From Alphaproteobacteria bacterium (GTDB lineage Bacteria; Pseudomonadota; Alphaproteobacteria; Rhizobiales; Beijerinckiaceae), in contig RFZR01000003.1 in assembly GCA_009920595.1 (NCBI GenBank), positions 1 to 25,193 of the forward strand: 25,193 bases of DNA. The letters are read 5' to 3'. Shown here piece after piece: positions 1 through 7,828 of the stretch (within the stretch, counting starts at the first letter, position 1; each line of letters begins with the position of its first letter). Position numbers and translations under genes: made by a program. The notes below the pieces were generated by a model, which was not told the origin of the DNA, did no database searches, and was given only the letters and a program-made list of their open reading frames with translations.

Positions 1-45
1 CTCCGAAGGCAGAGGTCACACGTTCGAATCGTGTCGGGTGCGCCA
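1..45 (+). tRNA. tRNA-Arg (CCG), 3' part
   Basis: The window opens inside a tRNA at about standard position 32. The anticodon loop reads CTCCGAA (anticodon CCG, codon CGG). It is followed by the 3' half of the anticodon stem GGCAG, a five-base variable loop, and a T arm with stem ACACG/CGTGT around TTCGAAT. The acceptor strand CGGGTGC, discriminator G and an encoded CCA close it. The 5' half lies outside the window, so amino-acid identity rests on the anticodon alone. The gene serves as the attachment site of the island downstream. Confidence 0.93.
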
Positions 46-295
46 AATTTTCATAAATTAATTCAGTCGCTTAACGCTCACGCCGCTGAGACGAGCGTGG
101 CATATCTTGCCTATACTCTTTCACCTGATCGGGTCTGTCGCTGCCACGTCGAGTCATCACAACGAGAATCCGCCTCGCGGTCTGTTTGTCGAGAATTTGT
201 GCTTGGCTCACTGAAAATCATTACTGAAAAATATTCTTGCTCGAGAAATGTCTTTTCACTGACGGGCGGAGGTAAACAAATGCAGGTCAACTGAC

Positions 296-748
296 CTACT
301 GAACATCTGTGGATATATTTTCCATATATCGGATCAATGACTGCTTGAAATAAAAACACATGAGCTTCTCATGGTTCATATGATCGGTGGGAGACGTCGA
401 CCCATATCCCATGGCGATTTCTAAGATAGAAAATTTGATTAAAAGATCTGTTTGATCAACTGTGTCATATTTTATGATCGCGATCCCGATCTCATCCTTT
501 GAGCGAACATCATGAGGCATTGAACCATTAATTTTTGCGAGGTAATTCTCAATAAGTCTCTGGAACTCGGGATCGCTACTGGTCAGCGAATTGCGTAAAT
601 TTAAGCTTCGCCCTTGTTCGCTTTTCCGATCAAAAATTGATACGACTTTTTGATGTTTATCATCGTTCTTCGCCACTTTAGGAGCTACCTTATGCTTGGC
701 GACACACCCCTCGACCACCCGGCGGAGCGAATATAGCCCTTCATTCAA
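296..748 (-). CDS. Hypothetical protein in tRNA-borne island
   Basis: A 150-residue open frame starting ATG and reading leftward. I do not recognise the family. The N-terminal 60 residues are basic and polar (KHKVAPKVAK, KNDDKHQKVV) and probably disordered. The C-terminal part (about residues 60-150) looks like a small alpha-helical globular domain, with segments such as LIENYLAKI and LLIKFSILEIAM. There is no signal peptide, membrane segment or metal-binding cysteine pattern. A small inverted repeat (759-773) sits just upstream of the start. Base composition matches the AT-richer island rather than the later chromosomal genes. Coding status is plausible from the length of the frame but unproven. 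Confidence 0.5.
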   Translation of the reverse strand: MNEGLYSLRRVVEGCVAKHKVAPKVAKNDDKHQKVVSIFDRKSEQGRSLNLRNSLTSSDPEFQRLIENYLAKINGSMPHDVRSKDEIGIAIIKYDTVDQTDLLIKFSILEIAMGYGSTSPTDHMNHEKLMCFYFKQSLIRYMENISTDVQ

Positions 749-758
749 TTAACGATTA

Positions 759-773
759 GGATAGACTATATCC
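759..773. promoter_or_regulatory. Inverted repeat upstream of 296-748 gene
   Basis: GGATA and TATCC are separated by GACTA, forming a 15-base interrupted palindrome about 11 bases upstream of the start codon of the leftward gene. It could be an operator, perhaps for the winged-helix protein encoded at 1025-1360, or a small 5'-UTR hairpin. It is short enough to be chance. Confidence 0.25.
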
Positions 774-1024
774 CTATTTTGATCGATTGGTCAATGCCAT
801 GAACCTCAGCCATAACCGGATGAATAAAAGAGTCATTGTTAAGAATCTCGAGAATTCGGCGATCTCTCAGCTTTCTGAGCAACGCCTCTCGATTGCACCC
901 ATAAATCAGGAGCGCTCCCTACGGGCTTTCATGCGCTTCAAATGTATCATTAAGGAATAATTCTTATTCTTTTATCGAATTAAAGCGCCACATAAGTTCG
1001 CCGCACCTTTATCTCGGCGAGAAA

Positions 1025-1360
1025 ATGAACCTTTTAGTTTTTGCTCAGTGGCGTTTACGAGTAGCGGATCTCGAGCAAGAGATTTTCCACGACAGTCCAA
1101 ATGTGAATTTGCTGATTCTCCTTTATGTTTTTGTCAGCGACAACATGATGGATCGAAAATCTTTACTTAAGCACTTCAACCTAGACCGAATTACAATGCG
1201 ATGGCACATCAATTCATTGATCGAAGATGAATTGATTGCCGCTAATGAAAGCGCAACAGATCGTCGTCAAAAAGAATATTCTGTAACACCTCGTGGCATT
1301 CGATTATTGAAGGACTATCGCAATGAGGTGATAAAACGAACATTCTTATATGCAGAGTAG
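1025..1360 (+). CDS. Winged-helix (MarR-like) transcriptional regulator
   Basis: A 111-residue protein with a winged helix-turn-helix at about residues 38-100. The segment MDRKSLLKHFNL, then ITMRWHINSLIEDELI, looks like the two HTH helices. The wing follows as ATDRRQKEYSVTPRGIRLL, whose basic turn, beta strand and TPRG resemble the MarR family (DRR...TPKG). The N-terminal 35 residues would form the dimerisation helices. At 111 residues it is somewhat shorter than typical MarR proteins (about 140). The start is weakly supported: there is no clear Shine-Dalgarno before ATG 1025, and the frame is open further upstream without another ATG. It lies in the island and is followed by a terminator-like hairpin at 1420-1454. 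The regulated gene and the ligand are unknown. Confidence 0.72.
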   Translation: MNLLVFAQWRLRVADLEQEIFHDSPNVNLLILLYVFVSDNMMDRKSLLKHFNLDRITMRWHINSLIEDELIAANESATDRRQKEYSVTPRGIRLLKDYRNEVIKRTFLYAE

Positions 1361-1419
1361 TTTGATCCTATATATTTTCTAACCTGCCGAGATTGATGGA
1401 TCGGCATGTCTACCGCGTT

Positions 1420-1454
1420 GATCATTGGATTGATCGCTTAATCGATGATCTTTT
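1420..1454 (+). terminator. Probable Rho-independent terminator after wHTH gene
   Basis: GATCAT (1420-1425) pairs with ATGATC (1445-1450), with inner GATT/AATC pairing, and TTTT follows directly. It lies 60 bases after the wHTH stop codon. A smaller hairpin, TGCCGA/TCGGCA (1385-1406), precedes it. The stem is AT-rich and imperfect, so strength is uncertain. Confidence 0.45.
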
Positions 1455-1548
1455 GGTAGTGAGTGTTTCAGTCTCATGACGAGTAAATACAAATCACACC
1501 CGAGATCTTCAAATGATCAACCCGCTTTGCAAGGTCGATTAATGCTCA

Positions 1549-1575
1549 GATGAACGATACCTCGTTCATCATTTT
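1549..1575 (+). terminator. Strong orphan hairpin-terminator
   Basis: GATGAACGA (1549-1557), loop TACC, then the perfect complement TCGTTCATC (1562-1570), followed by ATTTT. This is a 9-bp uninterrupted stem with a tetraloop. No protein gene ends near it on the + strand: the nearest stop is at 1360, and that gene already has a terminator candidate. It may end a small RNA transcribed from about 1455-1548, or be a remnant of island sequence. Confidence 0.5.
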
Positions 1576-1670
1576 CCAACAAAACCTTGCGGAAAAAATC
1601 ACCGACATCGACAATATAATACGCCCGAAAATGTTTCTATTGCGCGCCTAAAAGAAGCTGACCCGACACG

Positions 1671-1715
1671 CTCCGAAGGCAGAGATCCCTGTCCCAAATC
1701 ATGTCGGATATGGCA
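1671..1715 (+). repeat. Decayed copy of tRNA-Arg 3' end (att site)
   Basis: The first 14 bases, CTCCGAAGGCAGAG, are identical to window positions 1-14. The next 31 align without gaps to tRNA positions 15-45 with 18 matches, ending TGGCA against CGCCA. In total 32 of 45 positions match. The pattern fits a tRNA 3' end displaced by integration and since free to mutate. The ten bases just before it, ACCCGACACG, are the reverse complement of tRNA bases 30-39; this may be chance, because the T stem is itself self-complementary. Confidence 0.7.
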
Positions 1716-1949
1716 GTTTTATTTCACGCATCACCGGTAATCAGCCATAGACACATCCATTGACATCATTTGGGTGCCGATCGACCGCGCTGGATCCCTA
1801 TCGGGTAAAATCCTGCCGCCGGCCGGTAATCCAATCGCCTTCGCCAAAAGTATAATGCACTTAAACGCGTTCGGTCCGGCTTAGGCTGCGTGGTTCTGGG
1901 TTCGCCGGAAAAGTGCCTTCCATAAAAATCACCTGTCAGGGAGAGAGCC

Positions 1950-3069
1950 GTGAATCGCAGTGTCCGAGAAGCCTTTTTGCCGCCTTCACGTCTTTTGCTC
2001 GGCCCCGGCCCTTCGCCCGTTGCGCCTGAAGTGTTGTCTGCTATGGCGGGGCCGACCATCGGCCACCTTGATCCCGCCTTCATCACCTTGATGGCGGAAA
2101 TCAAAACCATGCTGCAAATGGCCTTTGCCACTCGGTATGGACACCTGTATTCTCAATCTCATTGAACAGGGCGATACGATTGTGATCGCACGCAATGGCG
2201 TGTTCGGAACCCGCATGTGCGAAGTGGCGATGCGCGGTGGTGCGAAAGTCATTCCGCTTGATTTCGAATGGGGCACACCCGTCAATCCACAGGCCATTGA
2301 AAAAGCATTGAAAGACAATCCTGAAACAAAATTTGTCGCTTTCGTTCATGCCGAAACATCAACCGGTGTTGTTTCGGATGCCGCCGCCATTGCAGCAGTG
2401 GCGCAACAACATGGCGCGTTAACGATTATGGATGCTGTGACATCACTGGGTGGCATTCCAATCAAGCTTGATGAATGGGGCATTGATGCTGTGTATTCAG
2501 GCTCACAAAAATGCTTGAGCTGTCCGCCGGGCCTGTCTCCTGTTTCGTTCAGTCAGCGCGCGGTCGATCACATCAAGAACCGAAAGTCGAAAGTACTTTC
2601 GTGGTTTATCGATGTCACACAAGTCATGGCCTATTGGGGCGGCGACAAAGGGCGTGCCTATCATCACACAGCGCCGGTCAATAGTCTCTATGCGTTGCAT
2701 GAGTCACTGCGTCGCTTGCATAATGAAGGACTTGAAGAGTCCTATGCACGTCATCGCGCGGCCCATCAGCACCTTCTTGAAGGCTTAAAAGCGAAAGGCA
2801 TCGAGATGCTCGTTGAGGAAGCAAATCGTTTGCCGCAATTAAACGCGATCAAGATCCCGGATGGGACTAATGATGCTTTATTTCGCAGCACGCTTTTGAA
2901 TGAATTCAACATTGAAATCGGCGCCGGTCTCGGACCGCTGGCCGGAAAAATCTGGCGCGTGGGTCTTATGGGCGAAGGCGCGCGGATTGAGGCGGTGGAT
3001 CGATTGCTGGTTGCCCTAAGCGCCGTGCTTGATGCGGAAACCGCCCGGAGCCTGCCTTTGGCCAGTTAA
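1950..3069 (+). pseudogene. Class V aminotransferase (alanine/serine-glyoxylate type), frame broken
   Basis: A PLP-dependent fold-type I transaminase of the AGXT-like family, moving an amino group from alanine or serine to an oxo-acid such as glyoxylate. GTG 1950 follows the Shine-Dalgarno CAGGGAGAGAG. The N-terminal motif LLLGPGPSPV and IGHLDPAF is read in one frame up to MLQMAFATR (about 2133). The rest resumes in another frame at GMDTCILNLIEQGD (2134 onward). The PLP lysine is in YSGSQKCLSCPPG, and DAVTSLGG carries the PLP-ring aspartate. Relatives have about 13 more residues at the junction, the NALT-PVSG-GSAG stretch that binds the PLP phosphate. So about 41 bases (2 mod 3) appear lost, removing both frame and cofactor site. 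As it stands no full-length enzyme is made. It is monocistronic. Its true substrate is not determined; a link to the nearby sulfonate genes is only inference. Confidence 0.82.
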
Positions 3070-3072
3070 GCG

Positions 3073-3091
3073 GGGCGGTTCAATTCCGCCC
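3073..3091 (+). terminator. Hairpin after aminotransferase
   Basis: GGGCGG (3073-3078), a seven-base loop and CCGCCC (3086-3091) form a perfect 6-bp GC stem starting a few bases after the TAA. Only a weak pyrimidine tract (TCCTTTC) follows, so it may be an intrinsic terminator of modest strength or an mRNA 3'-end stabiliser. Confidence 0.45.
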
Positions 3092-3233
3092 TCCTTTCAC
3101 CCGCAAAACATTCTTATAAATTTTCCAATATACTCAGCCGACGGTTGATTTCGGAGCCTGATGGTGGTCCATCACGGATGATGACCGCGTTTCGGAATCC
3201 ACGGAACGTGACTGAGATGGGAATTGTTTAAGA

Positions 3234-5096
3234 ATGTCGTCCTGGCCTGCTGATGCCTTCCGCTTTGCGCTTGTGGGCAACCCAAATTGCGGCAAAACCG
3301 CGCTCTTCAATATGCTCACCGGCAAGCGCCAGAAGGTTGCCAATTATCCGGGCGTAACGGTCGAGAGCAAGCGCGGCCGGTTGATTACACCTTCAGGTCG
3401 AAAGATGGTCGCCGTCGATTTACCCGGCACCTATAGTTTACGGGGCCGTAGCCCCGATGAAGCGGTGACACGCCGCGCAATCACGGGCGAGATGGAAGAT
3501 GAGCCACGGCCGGATCTCATCATATGCGTCGTTGATGCGACGAATTTGCGGTTGAGCTTGCGCTTGGCGCTTGAACTCAAAGCCACCGGCGCACCCGTGA
3601 TGATTGCGCTCAATATGGTTGATATTGCCAAAGCACGCGGCATCACGATTGATGTTGAAGGATTGGCGCGCGATTTCGGCCTTGCGATTGTTCCAACCGT
3701 CGCGGTTGAAAAATCGGGTGTCGATGTGTTGATCAAATTCATTGATCAAGCCGCTGCCGAAGCGCGCAATTATGGCCAAGCGCAATGGCATGAGCAAAGC
3801 GCAGAAGAGGTGCGCGCCGCACATCGCTTTGTTGATGAAAGCGTGAAGCGCAATGTATCAACACCGGCCCATGCCGACCGCTGGACACGACGCATTGACT
3901 CCATATTGCTACATCCGTTTTGGGGCATCCCTGTTTTACTCTTGGTTTTGTTTTTGATTTTCCAAGCCGTCTTCAGCTGGTCTGCACCAGCCATGGATGC
4001 CATCAAGGCAGGCTTTGAATTTCTAAGCGAAGTGATCAAAACCAATTTACCTCCAGGCATGTTATCAAGCCTCTTGGCAGATGGTGTGATCGCGGGTGTG
4101 GGCAGCGTTGTTGTCTTCTTGCCGCAAATTCTTGTGCTATTTTTCTTCATCGTCTTGCTTGAAGATTTTGGCTACATGGCGCGCGCAGCCTTTCTGATGG
4201 ATCGCATCATTGGTGGCGTGGGCCTTCATGGCCGCTCTTTCATACCGCTTCTTTCAAGTTTTGCCTGTGCAATTCCCGGTGTCATGGCAACCCGCGTGAT
4301 TGATAATAGACGGCAACGTTTTGCGACCATCATGATCGCACCTTTGATGACATGCTCGGCGCGCATTCCGGTTTACACGCTGATCATTGGCGCTTTCATT
4401 CCGGATACGAGTCTTTACGGGTTTATCAATGTGCAAGGGCTCGTGATGTTCGGACTTTATGCGGCGGGCATAATTTCAGCCTTTCTTGTCGCATGGGTTT
4501 TCCGCGTGATTGTTTGGAGTGGCAAGAGCGAGCCCTTCATCATGGAATTACCAAGTTACAAGCGCCCCTCTTTGCGCAGTGTGTTCATCAATGTGTTGCA
4601 ACGTGGTTTCGTGTTCTTGCGCCGCGCGGGCACGACCATTCTCGCCATGATGGTGTTGATCTGGTTTTTAGCCAGCGTTCCCGGCGCTCCCGAAGGGGCA
4701 ACAGAGCCCGCGATCAATTATTCCCTCGCCGGAATGATTGGTCATCTTTTGCAACCACTTCTGGCGCCAATTGGATTTAATTGGCAGATTGCCGTGGCGC
4801 TTATTCCTGGCATGGCCGCGCGTGAAGTAGCCGTTGGTGCGCTTGCAACAGTATATGCGATTGGATCCGACGAAGGCGCGCTCTCGCAAGTCATAGCCCA
4901 TCATTGGCCGATCGCCACTGGACTATCATTGCTGGCTTGGTATGTGTTTGCACCACAATGTGCTTCGACCTTGAGTGTGGTTAAACGCGAAACCAATTCA
5001 TGGCAGTGGCCGCTTGCGATGTTTCTCTATCTCACGGCCCTGGCCTATCTTGCCGCTTTCATTGTTTATCAAACGACGATTCATATCACCGGATAA
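3234..5096 (+). CDS. feoB: Ferrous iron transporter B
   Basis: FeoB is the inner-membrane Fe(II) permease with a cytosolic GTPase domain. The 620-residue protein has G1 GNPNCGKT (15-22), G3 DLPG (62-65) and G4 NMVD (127-130) in the N-terminal G domain. A helical linker to about residue 220 follows, then the membrane part with repeated hydrophobic segments, including the Gate motif region GYMARAAFLMDRIIGGVGLHG and SFACAIPGVMATR, and a second gate with PGMAAREVAVGAL. Length is normal for alphaproteobacterial FeoB, and no lesion is seen. No intact FeoA is encoded immediately upstream, although feoA often precedes feoB. The ATG at 3234 has no strong ribosome-binding site. The small Cys-rich gene 12 bases downstream is its operon partner. 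Iron-dependent control is expected, but I could not assign a Fur, Irr or RirA box. Confidence 0.95.
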   Translation: MSSWPADAFRFALVGNPNCGKTALFNMLTGKRQKVANYPGVTVESKRGRLITPSGRKMVAVDLPGTYSLRGRSPDEAVTRRAITGEMEDEPRPDLIICVVDATNLRLSLRLALELKATGAPVMIALNMVDIAKARGITIDVEGLARDFGLAIVPTVAVEKSGVDVLIKFIDQAAAEARNYGQAQWHEQSAEEVRAAHRFVDESVKRNVSTPAHADRWTRRIDSILLHPFWGIPVLLLVLFLIFQAVFSWSAPAMDAIKAGFEFLSEVIKTNLPPGMLSSLLADGVIAGVGSVVVFLPQILVLFFFIVLLEDFGYMARAAFLMDRIIGGVGLHGRSFIPLLSSFACAIPGVMATRVIDNRRQRFATIMIAPLMTCSARIPVYTLIIGAFIPDTSLYGFINVQGLVMFGLYAAGIISAFLVAWVFRVIVWSGKSEPFIMELPSYKRPSLRSVFINVLQRGFVFLRRAGTTILAMMVLIWFLASVPGAPEGATEPAINYSLAGMIGHLLQPLLAPIGFNWQIAVALIPGMAAREVAVGALATVYAIGSDEGALSQVIAHHWPIATGLSLLAWYVFAPQCASTLSVVKRETNSWQWPLAMFLYLTALAYLAAFIVYQTTIHITG

Positions 5097-5108
5097 AAGG
5101 ACGAGATC

Positions 5109-5300
5109 ATGTCAACAATGATCGAAATGGTGATTGTCTATGCCCTTGTTGCAAGCGCACTTCTCTATGTGATGCGCGGCTGGCTCATGAAACTTCTGTT
5201 CAAGAAAAGCACTCCATCGGAGGAAGGTTGCGGCGCATGCGAAAGCGGTGGTTGCGCCTCATGCAAAATACACAATATGCCTGATCCGAAAGCGCTCTGA
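5109..5300 (+). CDS. FeoB-associated Cys-rich membrane protein
   Basis: A 63-residue protein with one transmembrane helix (about residues 4-22, MIEMVIVYALVASALLYVM), a basic stretch (KLLFKK), and two CxxC pairs in EGCGACESGGCASCK (C41, C44, C49, C52). This is the layout of the small FeoB-associated cysteine-rich proteins that follow feoB in many genomes. It starts 12 bases after the feoB stop behind AAAAGGACGAG, so it is co-translated with FeoB. The cysteines could bind Fe(II) or an Fe-S cluster and tune FeoB; that role is inferred from family and position. Confidence 0.85.
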   Translation: MSTMIEMVIVYALVASALLYVMRGWLMKLLFKKSTPSEEGCGACESGGCASCKIHNMPDPKAL

Positions 5301-5323
5301 GCAGACTGAAAGAGACGCGTATT

Positions 5324-5641
5324 TCAATCTTTACACGCCACACATGTTGTCGCCGTCGGGACCGCCTCTAGCCTTTTTGGCGCGATGGCCTCGCCACATT
5401 TGACGCAGATACCATATGTGCCCGCCGCGATCCGGCCAAGCGCCGCATCGATCGCCACGATTTCTTTGAGCGCTGCGACCTCTAATCCCTCAAGCTGTTC
5501 TTGACCCTCGAGATCGCCTGCCTGCTCTTCAAAATCGGCAGAGAGCGGCGCTTGCAGCGTCATATCGATAGAAGATACCCGTGCAGCGAGTTCTTCGCGT
5601 CTTGTTTTCAGCGCTTTTTTTGCAAAATCAAAATCACTCAT
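5324..5641 (-). CDS. Short DksA/TraR-family zinc-finger protein
   Basis: A 105-residue protein with an N-terminal coiled-coil-like helix pair and a C-terminal C4 zinc finger, CVKC then 17 residues then CVAC. This is the DksA/TraR signature. Members bind in the RNA polymerase secondary channel and, in full-length DksA, act with ppGpp. Full DksA is about 150 residues, so this is a secondary, shorter paralogue. The start ATG follows GAGGTAGGG on the minus strand. It converges with feoB and its partner and lies 91 bases after the start of the SDR gene on the same strand, so it could be expressed separately or by readthrough. Its target promoters cannot be told. Confidence 0.88.
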   Translation of the reverse strand: MSDFDFAKKALKTRREELAARVSSIDMTLQAPLSADFEEQAGDLEGQEQLEGLEVAALKEIVAIDAALGRIAAGTYGICVKCGEAIAPKRLEAVPTATTCVACKD

Positions 5642-5732
5642 CTTGGATCCCTACCTCAATTCAAAGGGGCGACAAGGATCACTGTAGAGACAAGTCGGTA
5701 CTGGTGATTTGTGTTAGATCAAATCGTTGAAA

Positions 5733-6512
5733 TCAGAAGGCAGAGCGGAAGGCGCCACCATCAACGAGAAGATTCTGGCCGGTAATATAACCCGCATGAG
5801 CACTCGCCAAAAAAGCTGCAATGCGCCCAAACTCCTCGGCGGTGCCAAGACGCTTGGCCGGAATCGAATTCATCCGCTGTGTGCGGATTTGATCCTCAGA
5901 AACCGATTGTTGCGCGGCTGCACGGGCAAAGTTGCTTTTAATCCGGTCCGTATCAAACATGCCCGGCAATACCGCATTGATGGTGACATTCGCATGCGCC
6001 ACATCACGCGCAACGCCAGCCAAAAACGCCGTCAATCCGGCCCGCGCGCCGGAAGACAAATCAAGCCCGCTGATCGGTGTTAATACGGAAGCCGAAGTGA
6101 TGTTGATAATACGTCCGAATTGACGCGCGACCATGCCATCAATGACACGTTGAATAAGTTCAATCGGCGTCACCATATTTTGGACAACCCCTTCAACAAG
6201 CGCTGAGCGATCAAGCGCGCGGAAATCGCGTAATGGGGGTCCACCATTATTGTTGATGAGAATATCCGGTTCTGCACAAGCCTCTAACAAACGGTCTTGC
6301 GTCACGCGCTCGGAAACATCGCCGACAATTTCAATAACATTTACACCTGTAGCTTTTCTAATTTCTTCTGCCGTTTCATGGAGGACTTCAGCGTTACGAC
6401 CATTCAAAACCACTTCGCAGCCGGCTTCTGCCAATGCGAGAGCTGTGCCTTTTCCGAGTCCTTTGCTTGATGCACATATGATGGCTTTGCGCCCTTTAAT
6501 TCCGAGGTCCAT
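5733..6512 (-). CDS. SDR-family oxidoreductase with atypical active site
   Basis: A 259-residue Rossmann-fold short-chain dehydrogenase. The nucleotide-binding motif is CASSKGLGKG (about 13-22), NNNGG (87-91) replaces the usual NNAG, and Ser140 lies in NITSAS. Where SDRs carry YxxxK, about 13 residues after that serine, this protein has LDLSSGARAG: Ser153 in place of Tyr and Arg157 in place of Lys. I recall a recognisable SDR subgroup with NGAR/SGAR here, usually annotated as 3-oxoacyl-ACP reductase without proof. It is intact, ends with LVDGG as SDRs do, and begins 26 bases after the hpsN-like gene, so the two are probably one operon. It might act on a sulfonated or other hydroxy-acid in that pathway (as HpsO/HpsP do), or may not catalyse a classical SDR reaction. 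Confidence 0.85.
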   Translation of the reverse strand: MDLGIKGRKAIICASSKGLGKGTALALAEAGCEVVLNGRNAEVLHETAEEIRKATGVNVIEIVGDVSERVTQDRLLEACAEPDILINNNGGPPLRDFRALDRSALVEGVVQNMVTPIELIQRVIDGMVARQFGRIINITSASVLTPISGLDLSSGARAGLTAFLAGVARDVAHANVTINAVLPGMFDTDRIKSNFARAAAQQSVSEDQIRTQRMNSIPAKRLGTAEEFGRIAAFLASAHAGYITGQNLLVDGGAFRSAF

Positions 6513-6538
6513 CGAAGTTTTCCTTCAGCTCATGAGAT

Positions 6539-7749
6539 TTAAATGGGTCCGAGCGCTTGACGACCCAAACGATAGGACGCGGCGCGGCGGTGACCTTCCA
6601 TACCTTCTGTCGCACTTTGCCGTGCCGCAGGCGGCGCAACAGCAGCAACACCTTTTTCATCAAGCCATTGATGGGTGCAGATTTTCAAATATGAACCGAC
6701 CCATAGGCCTCCGGTATAACGTCCTGCTGCCATTGTGGGTAAGGTGTGATTGGTCCCGCAACATTTGTCAGAATAGACAACGCTTGCGAGCGTGCCAATA
6801 AAGAGCGAGCCATTGTATCTTCGTCGGGCACTACAGTAATCTCACCATAATCGCGCCACGCAGCACCTGCAACGTCGGCGGTTGAAAGATTAACGAGTTG
6901 ACGTTCGATTTCTTTGAGCGTCGCTTCAGCCAAAGCGCGATCGGTTGTGATGAGACCAACACGTGTGCGTACATCATGTTCGGCTTGTGCGAGAAGATCG
7001 ACCGCAATCATTTCGGGATTGCCTGTCTCATCGGCGAGCGTGAAAATTTCGCTCGGACCCGCAAGTTGATCAATGCCGACGAGACCAAACACCTGACGCT
7101 TCGCTTCATTCACATAGGCATTGCCAGGTCCCACAATCTTATCGGCTGCCGGAATCGACTCGGTCCCATAGGCCATCGCGGCAATCGCCTGTGCGCCACC
7201 GACGCGGAAGATTTGATCGGCTCCCGATAAATGACATCCGGCAATCATTGCGGGATGCGCGTTCGGCGGCAGACATGCGATGATATGATCGCAGCCCGCC
7301 ACTTTTGCCGGAACGAGCGTCATCACGGGTGCGGATAAAATCGGATAACGGCCACCCGGCACATAGCACCCAACCGTTTCAATCGGGATCACGCGATGAC
7401 CAAGATGAAGGCCTGGCAAAGATTCAATTTCAAGCGGTAAAATTGTCGCCTTTTGCGCTTCAGCGAATTTACGCACATTTTCAATTGCGAATTCGGTATC
7501 TGCACGCGTTTGCGGATCGAGCGCATCAAGGGCTGATTTCTTCTCGGCTTCGCTCACTTCAAAACGTTCAAGCTTTGCGCCATCGAACCGCTCTGAATAA
7601 TGACGGACAGCCTCATCACCCCGCTGACGCACATCGGAGAGAATGTCTTTTACAAGTGTTTCGATGGTCGCGTTATCACTTGCTGCATCGCGCTTCGGCG
7701 CTTTGATCGAAACGAGAGAAAGGGACTTTTTCACAGGATGGCGCGTCAT
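6539..7749 (-). pseudogene. hpsN: Sulfopropanediol 3-dehydrogenase (HisD-like), frame broken
   Basis: A HisD-superfamily zinc enzyme. HpsN oxidises (R)-2,3-dihydroxypropane-1-sulfonate to (R)-sulfolactate with NAD. The N-terminal part, from ATG 7749, reads through VGCYVPGGRYP, QAIAAMAYGTESIP and the zinc ligands in AEHD to PDEDTMA. The frame then breaks near 6811-6817. The C-terminus continues in another frame as GSLFIG, CCGTNHTLPTMAAGRYTGGLWVG and MEGHRRAA. RYTGGLWVG and the C-terminal EGHRRA favour HpsN over histidinol dehydrogenase (ARFSSxLxV in HisD). About 27-29 residues are missing, including the catalytic Glu-His of the (A/P)EHLE motif. The loss is 1 mod 3 in length and may have occurred between two ATGGC copies. 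Restored length would be about 430 residues, normal for the family. Confidence 0.8.
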
Positions 7750-7828
7750 GACAGAATTTCCCAAAAACAAATCAGCTGACTTCTTTGTGATGTGTTTGAA
7801 GCATTGCCGGTAAAGATTGGCAAGTCAC

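Larger units (their letters stand above)
46..1670. mobile_element. Remnant genomic island inserted at tRNA-Arg
   Basis: This block lies between the tRNA-Arg 3' end (1-45) and a decayed second copy of that end (1671-1715), the usual geometry of an element integrated at a tRNA gene. It is visibly richer in A+T than the genes after 1950 and holds only an unknown gene and a small winged-helix gene. No integrase, transposase or recombination directionality factor can be read in it, so it would be an old, immobile leftover. The boundaries are inferred from the repeats only. Confidence 0.55.
1361..1949. other. Gene-free stretch between island gene and aminotransferase
   Basis: No convincing protein gene is visible in these 589 bases. 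From left to right it holds two hairpins (1385-1406 and 1420-1454), a strong 9-bp hairpin followed by ATTTT (1549-1575), an isolated TATAAT (1615-1620) without a good -35, the decayed tRNA repeat (1671-1715), a second TATAAT at 1851-1856 about 94 bases before the aminotransferase start, and that gene's Shine-Dalgarno (about 1938-1946). Open frames on the minus strand here have no recognisable content. Confidence 0.6.

Noticed and set aside
31..294. Open frame of 87 codons running out of the tRNA
   Set aside because: It begins inside the tRNA gene, has no ribosome-binding site and no recognisable content.
1857..1916. Inverted repeat GCACTT/AAGTGC enclosing CCGGC/GCCGG, a possible riboswitch before the aminotransferase
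   Set aside because: The TATAAT at 1851-1856 would place transcription start after the first arm, so the RNA would not contain the whole structure; no known class matches.
1766..2349. Several minus-strand open frames opposite the aminotransferase
   Set aside because: They mirror the codon pattern of the real gene, overlap each other in different frames and match no family.
6539..7749. Histidinol dehydrogenase of histidine biosynthesis
   Set aside because: The C-terminal RYTGGLWVG and EGHRRA motifs fit HpsN-type enzymes, and no other his gene is nearby.
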